In this document: one piece after another, positions 55,325-64,000 of the stretch
How positions within the stretch are numbered: position 1 is the stretch's first letter
How the letters are laid out: each line of letters starts with the position of its first letter
Assembly (NCBI GenBank): GCA_026122225.1
Contig: JANEZZ010003061.1
Coordinates: 620,001-684,000, forward strand
Origin: Heloderma charlesbogerti
Taxonomy: Eukaryota; Chordata; Lepidosauria; Squamata; Helodermatidae
Direction: 5' to 3'
DNA: 64,000 nt
The notes under the pieces: model-generated
Told to the model about the DNA's origin: nothing
What the model saw: the letters and a program-made list of their open reading frames with translations, nothing else
Databases searched by the model: none
Translations under genes and position numbers: made by a program

Positions 55325-55955
55325 TTGGAGTTTTTGATGAGGAGGACTAAGGGGAAGCTGAACCCTGACAAAACCGAGGTACTTTTGGTAGGAGACAAGG
55401 GGAGGTTGGGGGAGGTTGACCTGGCGCTGAATGGGGTACGGCTATCCTTGAAAGACCAGGCCTGCAGCTTGGGGGTCATTTTAGATTCCCAGCTGTCCAT
55501 GGAGGCTCAGGTGTAAGCCGTGAGCCGGGCAACACTGTACCAACTTCATCTGATACGGTGGCTGCGCCCCTAACTTCCCGACCATCTGCTCCCATCAGTA
55601 GTACGTGCCCTGGTCTCCTCTCGTCTAGACTACTGTAATGCACTCTACATGGGGTTACCCTTGAAGACGGTTCAGAAGCTGCAGCTAGTGCAGAACATGG
55701 CAGCTCGCCTGATTAAAGGCAGCTGCTGGCGTGATCATATTACTCCAGCACTGAAAGAGTTGCACTGGCTACCAGTTGTTTTCTGGGCCAAATTCAAGGT
55801 GTTGGGTTTGACCTTTAAAACCCTATATGGTTCCGACCCAGCCTATTTCATGGAGCGCCTCCAGCAACACCAGACAGGCCGCTCAACAAGATCAGCCTCA
55901 GATGGCCTTCTCTCTGTCCCATCAGCCAGGGTAGCTAGGCTGGTGAGGACGAGGG
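55325..55955 (+). mobile_element. L2-type LINE, RT C-terminal part (left of LTR)
   Basis: Readable plus-strand blocks: LNPDKTEVLLVGDKGRLGEV, VRLSLKDQACSLGVILDSQL, then after an in-frame stop near 55,514 MGLPLKTVQKLQLVQNMAAR, LKELHWLPVVFWAKFKVLGL and FKTLYGSDPAYFMERLQQH. These are the RT C-terminal blocks of the L2 clade. The solo LTR at 55,956 interrupts it; the 3' remainder is 56,497-56,782. Confidence 0.92.
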
Positions 55956-56496
55956 TGTCAGGGTGGAAACTGAGCCGATAGAACCCCAGAGCAGTTCTGA
56001 TTCTGAGGAGGAACAGCAATCCGTGGGAGAGGAGCGCGCTCATCTCTCACAGGTACAGCAGCTGGCAGAGATTCCTCCTGCCAGCATTCCTGGGATAGAT
56101 AGTGACCCTGGCGGCGAGAGAGTGAGGGAGGGGGGCTTGCTGGATGCTCGACGCCAACACCAGGAGCGACAACAGCTGGAGGGCGTGGAAAGGAGGCGTA
56201 GCACTCGTTTCGTGCGCAAGCAACGGTAGCGTCCTTAGGACCCAAGGGAAAGAGGGAGGAACTCTCCCTACCCCATAAGTTCAGGGTCTTCCCCTGATTC
56301 TCCTTCAAACGGGGACCAACAGCCTAACCTGGAGCATAGGCTACTCTGCTGTTCCTTGCTTAGTCACACTGGTAATTAGCATCTGAAAGAGTCATTAAGT
56401 TGTAAAAGGATTAAAGCCTTGAAAAGAATCCTTTTGTCTGTGTCTTGAGTTAGCTATTGGAGTAGACTGACAGAGGCCGCCAGGATGCTCCTGACA
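55956..56496 (+). mobile_element. Solo LTR nested in L2, 5-bp target duplication
   Basis: 541 bp from TGTCAGGGTGGA to CTCCTGACA. Perfect 5-bp duplication GAGGG at 55,951-55,955 and 56,497-56,501. Related to the minus-strand LTR at 6,995. It contains GGAACTCTCCCTACCCCATA and, near its end, GGATTAAAGCC and TGTCTGTGTCTTGAG, where polyadenylation signals and R/U5 sequence are expected. No internal retroelement sequence. Confidence 0.92.
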
Positions 56497-56782
56497 GAGG
56501 GAGAGGGCTTTCTCTGTGGTGGCCCCCACCTTGTGAAACTCCCTCCCTAGAGAACTTCACCATGCCCCCTCTATAAATGAGCTTCCGCCATACATTGAAA
56601 ACTTGGTTGCTCAGGCAGGCATTTGGGTGGGTTAGGGTATTTAGGAATATAATGTTTTAATGAGTAATTTTAATGTGTAATTTTAATGTGTAATTTTATT
56701 GTTTATATTGTGTACTTCACCCAGAGTGACCGGGTGACCGGCCAGATGGGCGATTAAGAAATTTAATAAATAAATAAAATAA
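56497..56782 (+). mobile_element. L2-type LINE 3' end (right of LTR)
   Basis: Continues the L2 at 55,325: GAGGGCTTTCTCTGTGGTGG, GTGAAACTCCCTCCC and AAAACTTGGTTGCTCAGGCA, then 3' UTR with GGCCAGATGGGCGATTAAG and (AAATA)n. Confidence 0.88.
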
Positions 56783-56789
56783 ATAAGAA

Positions 56790-58567
56790 ACTAATGCTTC
56801 CCTCCCTTTGCCCCGGGCTGCTTTCTAATTCTACAGCTCTGAGCATGTTGGCAGTACCTCTCTCAGCAGGCTGGACGAAAATAAAGAGCAGAATACTCCT
56901 ATAATTTCTAGAGGCAGGCTTGGGAGTAAGGGCAAATTTAACTGTTATTCATACTGCTTCTGAGTGTTTGCTTGGGGTTCCACACTGCTGCAATAAGGCG
57001 CAGAATGACTCTCCACCTAGGATAACAGGATCTGTGAACTGTTTTGCGGTAATAGCTGCTTTGTTTGTATTTTATCTTGTGAAGATTTTAAATGTGTCAA
57101 GAACCAACTGAACAACAAATGAATATTGAAGAAATTATGCTAACCCATTTGAAACTAATACCTTTCTGCACCCCATTTGGACAAATCAAACCAGTTACGA
57201 TGACAGTGGCTCTCTATATTCCCTACTAGAGTAACAGTTGTCATGGAGGTGATGCACAGCTGACCTCGGGCAGTGATGGAGACAGCACAGGCTATGTCCA
57301 GTGGTTCCTTGGGCTTATGCCAGGACTAATGCAGCCTCATGAAACATATTAGCTTGCTGATAGCAGAATACATCAAGAATTTCCTCACATTAAATCTCCA
57401 TTTAAGGTGAACTTGTATGACATCTTGCCTTGGGTGTTTGACTTCCAAGCTTCTCTCCTCATTGGGGAGTAATGGCTTGCAGTTTACTAAAGTGTGGCTG
57501 ATACGGGTTGGAAATTCTATGTGACAGTTATGACCACCAAGTGAATCTGTTTTTGTGAGGCTACTCTTAATTTGGGTTATCAGGTTTGTTATGGTGTACG
57601 TGTGTGTGTGTACTTGAGGACCAGTTAAAACATTTTGGGGCCTCATGTGGAGACCACAAAAATGCTTTTGTGTGACAGAGCTGATTGATGGGCTGTAGGA
57701 ACACTGATGCTGTGGACTACTTCATAGCCCAGCCATGTGCAATGGTAACCCCAATGTTATGACCCAGGCTGAAGACTCTGAAGAGAAACTGGGGAATCTG
57801 CTGCTGGAGGCCTCTCTTCTTGACACACTTGCAAACCCTAAGACTTTCAGAGAGGACGGGGTTGTGCTGATTGTTTCTGACACTGAGTCACATTGTGACA
57901 GATCACAATGATTTAGGACCCTGATGACTACCTTACCTTCAAGATAGTGGCTGAAGAACATGCTAATCAATTCTTTTCAAATAGCTGAATATTAAAACTG
58001 AAACACACTGTTTTCCCTTGTCCAAAAGCACTTCAGGGTATCCCCATGCGGAAGTGTCCTATAGACCACAAGAGCTTCCTGTACCATTCCCCATTGCTTA
58101 CAAGGAGCTTTCTGTATTGTTCCCCACCATCCCCAACAAAACAGTCATGCTATGGCCATGATTACCAAATAATTGTGATTTGGAAGTAGTCCGACACTTC
58201 CCCATCTCTAACTGAGGGAGAAATAACCAGACTTTGCAGACCTGACAGCAGGCTTCAGTAATTCCAAGGGGATGCCTTCAGATCAATTTTGAGACTACAA
58301 TTTAGTTTTTAAAAGCTCTGGAAACTTTGTGTCTACTTGAGCTGCTGCGAGACAATTCTCCTGATGCACATTTTCCTCTCTTGCTTCTTGTATGCTGTTG
58401 AAGTGGCAGGGTCTACTGCATAACCATAGCAGGCAAGGGAGGGGGAGAGCTGCACCCCTTTGTCTTGAACAGAGATCACTGTGTCTGGGGAGTAAACAAA
58501 GCCGCTTAGCAAGCAGAAACATCAGGCAGTGATTTTGCACTCAGCAGGAGTCACCTGTTGGTCAGCT

Positions 58568-58606
<39 letters not shown>

Positions 58607-59645
58607 TGTGTTTGGATGTGTGTAGGGGAAGGCATTGATTTCCATGTGACTTAAGAAATTGCTGTCCTGATTACTTTGCCAGGGTCCTTTTTTTTTTCCT
58701 ATGCAGCATTTTAAGTACAAGGACGGATATTTTTCCTCGTTGCTTGCTAAACTTCATGCTGTGCATGATTAAAGAGAGGAAATCCATGGTAAATCCAAAA
58801 GTTTGTTCCACTTCTGCAGGTTTTTAAATTCCCATCTGTGGCGCTTTTAGAGCATCTAGAAAACTACAAAGCCCTGCTCTGAGTGGCTAAGCCTTAATTG
58901 GAGATTTCTTAGATTGGACTTTAAGGTTTTTAAGCCTTCTTGACTAGAAAGTGTAATTTTGTTTTATGAGGATCAGAGGATAAGGCTTTGCTAGTACAAT
59001 TATTCTCCTTTTAAATACAGATTTGACTGTAAACTTTTAGAGTAAGTATTTAAATGCTACCACCCCTCTTTGCTCTAGGTCATACTGAAGTCAGTTTAGT
59101 ATTTTATTGATCAATTCCAACCTCCTTGAGAGCAACAAACTCCCCCCGCCCTACTGCTTCCATCAGTAATACTTGCACACAATATGTTGGTTTTTATGTG
59201 AACCTCAAATACGTCTTTTATCCCTGTCAGCTTTTAGATGATTTTAGTGTTTGTTTTATAACTATTTTATCTGCTGATGATTTTTCATATTATGTGGTTT
59301 TAATTGTATTGGTTATTGTCAGCTGCCCTGTGAGCGTAGGCCCAGGGTATAACATAGTCTTAAGTTTTGCTGCCTTTACTTAAATTATATTGGCTGACCT
59401 GTGTTTGATGTTCTGCTGCTTCCTCCACTTCCTCAAACACAGATCCTATCTATTTTGGAGTGATCAACAAATATTTTCTGGGGTGACTTATAGGTCAAGA
59501 CAAACAAAATAAAATGTTAAAATATACAAAATACCATGGCTTCAAAATTTCCAGAAATTTTACATTTCTGTTCCTATGTGCTGCCTCTGTACATGGAAAG
59601 CAAAAATAGATGCTTCATGATTCTAGGATTTGTAACTTTCATAAT
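56790..59645. other. Intron 3 stretch, mostly unique
   Basis: Contains a (GT)n microsatellite at about 58,573-58,605. The segment 57,750-57,930 (AAGACTCTGAAGAG, GGAATCTGCTGCTGGAGG) faintly resembles LTR-type sequence but has no visible ends. No exon seen. Confidence 0.45.
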
Positions 59646-59649
59646 TTGT

Positions 59650-59902
59650 TAATGAGCCAGCATGGTGTAGTGGTGAGAGTGCTGGACCAAGAGCTGGGAG
59701 ATCCAGTTTCTAGTCCCCGCTCGGTCATGGAAGCTCACTGCGTGACTTTGGGCCAGTCACAGACTCTCAGCCCAACCTACCTCACAGGGTTGTTGTTGTG
59801 AGGATAAAATGGAGAGGAGGAGGATAATGTAAGCTGCCTTGGGTTCCTTGCAAGAGGGAAAAAGGCGGGATATAAATGCAATAAATAAATAAATAAATAA
59901 TC
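59650..59902 (+). mobile_element. tRNA-headed SINE
   Basis: Near-complete copy of the 17,872 family: head GAGCCAGCATGGTGTAGTGG, TCTAGTCCCCGCTCGGTCAT, body CTACCTCACAGGGTTGTTGT, and tail CCTTGGGTTCCTTGCAAG, GGGATATAAATGCAATAAAT. Confidence 0.9.
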
Positions 59903-61089
59903 AATCAATTCTCTACCCCAGTTTTCTCTAGGTGCTCCCTTTAAGCTTTAGCACTGCTGAACTCCATGCCATGGCTAACCGATCTAATCTGACCTAAGGT
60001 TTTTTCTCTACTCCTAGGTTAATTGATTGGTGACATCAACAACAAACCCCTGTGGGCTAAAGGCCTCTATCTTTGTGAAAGTAGATGAATTTGAAAATTC
60101 ACTTTTTGACTAACTTAGGAACAAATGTGTATTAAGAGTGCCTGTCTCTTATATTTGTGTCCCCTCCCACCCCAACATAATTTGTTCTGATTATTATTTT
60201 TTGCAGATGATACACATTTTCCTTCTCCTACAAGCCCCAGAAAGAATCTTTGAAAGTTAATACATTTGCTATGGGGATACTTTTCCTCCTTGATGAAATT
60301 TTGGCTTCTGAGACTTTTAATCAGGATTTTCAGTGGGAGTGAGTCCTTGAAGTTCAGATACAGGACAACATATTCCTTGAGGACTGTGGCTTTACAGCAG
60401 ACCACAATCCCTCATGCATAGGGTGGGCAGGCAGGGTGTGGAGAAAGAGCTATAAATAGAGAGTGTGAAATTGCCAGAGATATGAGAATTTCATAATTTT
60501 GGAGATGGTGGCAGAAGGCCACAGCATTTTCAAGACTGGTGGAAGAGAATAAGACTATGGAAGTGGAGGTCAACATGAACTCCTTAGGCTGTTTTGGCCT
60601 TCCTCACTCTCTCTCTCGCTCTCTGGTTATGGAGGATTTGGTTTTTCTATTAAGTGCTACATCTCGGAAGCTTTGACTATGCAAAATTCCTCTGAGGCTT
60701 TAGGACTTAATGATATAAAGATATTTAGTCATCAATTGAATGGAGAGTCAAACCTCAGTTTGAACTATTTTTAATTATCTTTTGACTTGGGTTAAGCAAT
60801 CGTTTTTCTTAAAGCTGACAGGCTGGAAGGACCCAGGGGCAGATAATGGAGCAGTAAGTCATGTCTTAGGGTAGAAGGCATCATTGATCAATTTACAAAC
60901 ACATCTGGCTGGATCCTCATCCTAGAAATAGTAGGCCTCTCATCTTTGGGCTAAATTGGGGCCCACTTCATATATGTGATCTTCTTTGCAGGTGCACATG
61001 AAACAGCTTTATTCATTTTGTCCATCAGCCATTCAGGTTATAGGCTGCCTTTCAGAACCACAGAACCATAGCGGCATATAGTTCAGGTT

Positions 61090-61535
61090 CAATAGATGAA
61101 ATGCAGTAAAATTCAGAATGCAAACAATAGAAAATCGTAAATGTAGCTGCCACAAAGTCAGTAGCATTGATAAAATCCAGCAGAGCCATAATATGATAAA
61201 CTACAATCAGCTACAAGACATGCTAGAATGCCTGGTCAAATTAAAAAAGTTTTCACCTAGCCCTGGGATACTGGTTTTGGCACTCGGTGGAGGGTATTTT
61301 ATATGTAAGGCACCGTGTCTGAGAAACCCCTCTCCCTGCTTACCACCCACCTAAATTCAAATGGTATGGTAACCTGGATGAGGGCCACAAAGTGTAGGGT
61401 TCATATAAACTCATACGGTAGCTTCTTGATATTTCAATGAAGAACAAGATATAAATAACCAGATGAATAAAAGCTGGTCTTTCAGATAACCAGGTCCTAA
61501 ATAATTTAGGGCTTTGTAGGTAACAACCCAATCAG
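61090..61535 (-). mobile_element. L2-type LINE, 3' part
   Basis: AAAGTTTTCACCTAGCCCTGG, GCACCGTGTCTGAGAAACCC and TTTAGGGCTTTGTAGGTAAC are reverse-complemented L2 words. No long ORF remains. Confidence 0.68.
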
Positions 61536-61544
61536 ACCTGTGCA

Positions 61545-62365
61545 ATCATTAAGGTCATTGGAGGAGGTCTTGCTGGTTGTACCACAATCTGCAGACTGCC
61601 ATTTTGCAGTGAGCAGGAAGCAGGCCTTCTCTGTGGTGGTGCCCAATTTATGGAATGATCTTCCCCCTGGTATCTCAGAGGCACCAACTATAACATGTTT
61701 TAGGTGCCAGTTAAAGACCCATTTCTTTATTGAGGCCTTCCCTCAGTGAGTGTGCTGCCCAGTCTGTTTGTCTGTAATTATGTGTTGTAGTGGTTTTAAA
61801 TTGGTTGTAATATTTTTATTGTTTTATATAAATCTTTTAGTAATTGGGTATTTTAATTGCATTTAATGCATATCATAATGTATTTTAGGGCGCAATCCTA
61901 TGGCCACTAGTCAGTGGCTAGAAGGCCATAGGATAGGTCAGTTCCGGGGAACTGACCTCAGAGCCCACGCTCCGAGGTTGGTTCCCTGAGAACCAACCTC
62001 CACCCCCTCCCATGCTGCCTTGTAGTCAGCGTGGAATGGCCCCATGCTCCACGCTTGAAGAGGACCGCAGAGTGGCAAAAACAGGGTGTTCCTGGGGTGG
62101 GGCGGGCAGAAATGCCGGTACGACACATCCTATGTGTCGTCCGGCTGCCGCTTCCCTTGCTTCGCCTTCCCACGGCTAGACAGCTGAAATCGGCTGTCTA
62201 GCCAAAAATGCAATCCCCTCTGCACTTCTCCTGCCCTGCATTGGATAGACGGTCGCCTCCGAGTTCAATAGGATTGTGCCCTCCATGTTTATAATTTTCA
62301 TGTAAACATCTTAGGGATATTTTTAAGTATGGACAGTGGTATATAAATCTGTTAAATAAACTAAA
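61545..62365 (+). mobile_element. L2-type LINE 3' end split by a hairpin-chain element
   Basis: Left part (61,545-61,887) has the RT tail KQAFSVVVPNLWNDLPPGIS and LKTHFFIEAFPQ, then T-rich 3' UTR. Right part (62,282-62,365) resumes with TTAGGGATATTTTTAAGTAT and GGTATATAAATCTG. The element at 61,888-62,281 is inserted in the UTR. Confidence 0.82.
61888..62281. mobile_element. Hairpin-chain MITE, unassigned
   Basis: 394 bp bounded by 14-bp inverted repeats GGGCGCAATCCTAT and ATAGGATTGTGCCC (one mismatch). Inside are five perfect stem-loops in a row: 61,935-61,958 (11-bp arms), 61,974-62,000 (10 bp), 62,028-62,055 (8 bp), 62,120-62,140 (9 bp) and 62,174-62,203 (10 bp). No ORF of note. No clear target duplication (TTA on the left, TCC on the right). 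The ends share GCAATCCTAT with the Harbinger-like MITEs at 2,167. Confidence 0.75.
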
Positions 62366-62461
62366 CTAAACCAGTACTTTGAATGTTACATGGAAATAGA
62401 CCATCAGCTAGTATAGTTCTGTGAGCATTGATGAGATGTGCTCACTGTAGCTAGTTCCAGT

Positions 62462-63000
62462 TAGTACAATATAGAGGTATCAGGTTATTAACTGAAATTT
62501 GCAAGAAATCTTCAAAGGCAGTACCATGGACAGCGCATTGCAAAAGTCCAGTTTAGAAGTTACTAGGGCATGGATAACTGTGACCAGGCTATCTCTGTGC
62601 ACTCTGTGAGCAGTGTAACTTATGAAGAAAAAACTTGTGCAAAACTTCAAATTATCTCGGGATGACACTCAGCTCGTGAAAATTATTTATTATTGTTGTT
62701 GTTATTACTACTATTACTACTGAAGCTCTCTGGGCGGTTTACAAGACAAAGCTTAAAACCATAAGATACAATGACATAAGAAAACATAATATACTGTAAG
62801 TTAAAAATAGAATAAAACCAAAGTAGTAACCAAGATAAAAACCTGGCAGCAGTGCAAAGATCTAAAAATGCACCAACACAACATTTAAAACTGAAGGGCT
62901 AAAAAGTCTGGGAAAATAAAAGGTTTTCACCTGGTGCCTACAAGACCACAATGTAGACACCAGACAAACCTCTCTGAGGGAGAAATGACTTGCTATGATT
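62462..63000 (-). mobile_element. L2-type LINE fragments
   Basis: Two pieces. 62,462-62,665 has CTTCAAAGGCAGTACCATGG and GCATTGCAAAAGTCCAG, as in the L2s at 24,430 and 53,970. 62,690-63,000 has GAAGCTCTCTGGGCGGTTTA, AAAAAGTCTGGGAAAATAAA and TTTTCACCTGGTGCC. They are either two insertions or one rearranged copy. Confidence 0.7.
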
Positions 63001-63004
63001 TATG

Positions 63005-64000
63005 TTCCCTATGGACGGGAAACAGGTCTGAGGCCACTCCACACAACAGTGGACTGGGGTAATACATTAAAAATTATCCATTATAAAAATTTAAAAATGA
63101 AAGTTGAGCGGCAAGATTGCATGTGCACCCCCTGCTTGTCCAATATCATTAAGATTTGCAGAAGTAGAATACTCTTGTATGTATAACTGTTAAGTGCCCA
63201 AGGAAGCACTGGATTTGTATAATCCTGAGGCCATCTCCACCGTAGTGTAATATAATTTAGCCATGTCAGTACTCTCAAAATCAGGAACATTAATTTCCCT
63301 TATATGCAAATTAGCCATACTAAATTATATCTAATTTCCATCTTTGCCTCTTCTGCTAAGTATCAGCAGCAGAAAGAGAAGGAGTAAATGTGAACAACCC
63401 AGAGAGCTTTCTGTTAGGCAGTATAGAAACATAGTAAATAATAACTTAGCACAACTTAAAACCTCTATTAAGCAACTGCTCACTTAAGCAGTTGTTTAAT
63501 GGTATGGTCATTCAAAAAGGTTAGCAGCAGCTAACAGTTTAGATGAAAAATGCATGAAATACCATTCTCCTCCACTTTCTTGGGACAGTTTCAGTGTGTG
63601 AGTGATTGGTCTGCATGGATGGATTTATTCAGCCTCCATTCAAAGATGAATTTACTAGAGTTTAGGCCAAATATTCTTTTAGGCCTCTGATGAAAATTGC
63701 TGTTGAAATGTGTTTGGCCTGTTACGTTATAGTTTTTAGGTTTTACACATTCAGATTTTAATTTTTTAATATTTATATTTTTGTCATTGCTATGTTATTA
63801 TAAGATTTATATTCATGTGTATTAAAGAATACTGCTTGGAGGTATATATTTTCCTTAATGTTAGCTTTTGTAGATGGAACATTTGTTAAAAATTATTTTT
63901 GCTCTGTTCATTGCATCACAGTATTAATTGCACACAAAAACTGTATCTTATTCTTAATAATGTTTGTAGCTTTAATAGCATGTAATTAGATTTTAAAGCA
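63005..64000. other. Intron 3 stretch, nothing recognised
   Basis: AT-rich to the end of the window. No exon or repeat boundary seen. Confidence 0.45.

Larger units (their letters stand above)
54963..64000 (+). other. DCLK1: DCLK1 intron 3 (incomplete)
   Basis: Starts with GTAAGAGG and continues to the window end; no further exon with doublecortin similarity is found. Stretches without recognised content: 56,790-59,645, 59,905-61,085 and 63,005-64,000. Confidence 0.9.

Noticed and set aside
55963..56229. 88-residue ORF in the LTR
   Set aside because: It lies wholly within the solo LTR, has no known domain and starts in a charged low-complexity stretch.
57750..57930. Fourth LTR
   Set aside because: Some word similarity but no TG/CA ends or target duplication could be located.
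1..64000. A novel multi-gene system
   Set aside because: Apart from DCLK1 exons, every long ORF with recognisable content belongs to a transposon; no set of new linked genes is visible.

Overview
This window is vertebrate nuclear DNA, most likely from a squamate reptile. Three things support that: intact exons of a doublecortin-family gene with vertebrate splice signals; several BovB (RTE-clade) LINE copies together with a Sauria-type SINE, a combination typical of lizards and snakes; and a dense background of L2/CR1 LINE fragments, tRNA-headed SINEs, hAT-, Harbinger- and Tc1-like elements. Nothing bacterial, viral-genomic, rRNA or CRISPR-like is present.

The only host gene I can support is the 5' part of DCLK1 (doublecortin-like kinase 1), on the + strand. 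A GC-rich, CpG-rich promoter region lies at about 27,940-28,280, with an octamer ATGCAAAT and a GC box. It leads into a probable non-coding first exon ending at a consensus donor (28,590). Coding exon 2 (37,180-37,568, ATG at 37,193) encodes the N-terminus and most of the first doublecortin domain. Exon 3 (54,616-54,962) completes that domain and starts the second. Intron 1 is about 8.6 kb and intron 2 about 17 kb; intron 3 runs off the window. The kinase domain lies downstream, outside this sequence. Most short ORFs elsewhere are chance or transposon remnants.

Layout: 1-27,900 is upstream flank, rich in transposons (5'-truncated BovB with a perfect 10-bp target duplication; palindromic Harbinger-like and hAT-like MITEs; a solo LTR; a nearly complete but broken Tc1-like transposon; a 2.5-kb BovB; CR1; Sauria SINE). 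28,591-37,179 is intron 1 (hAT MITEs, a SINE split by a foldback element, a CR1 split by a solo LTR). 37,569-54,615 is intron 2 (foldback elements, a palindrome-dense block joined to a near-full-length BovB, L2). 54,963-64,000 is the start of intron 3 (an L2 split by a solo LTR, and an L2 split by an element made of a chain of perfect hairpins).

The points most worth a second look are the two hairpin-chain elements (48,584-48,795 and 61,888-62,281), the three solo LTRs with 5-bp target duplications, a p53-response-element-like inverted repeat at 17-44, the deletion/duplication junction in the first BovB copy, and the regulatory motifs in the DCLK1 promoter. I found no evidence of a novel protein-coding system. 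Family names for repeats rest on recognition of motifs and target-site duplications by eye, without a library search.
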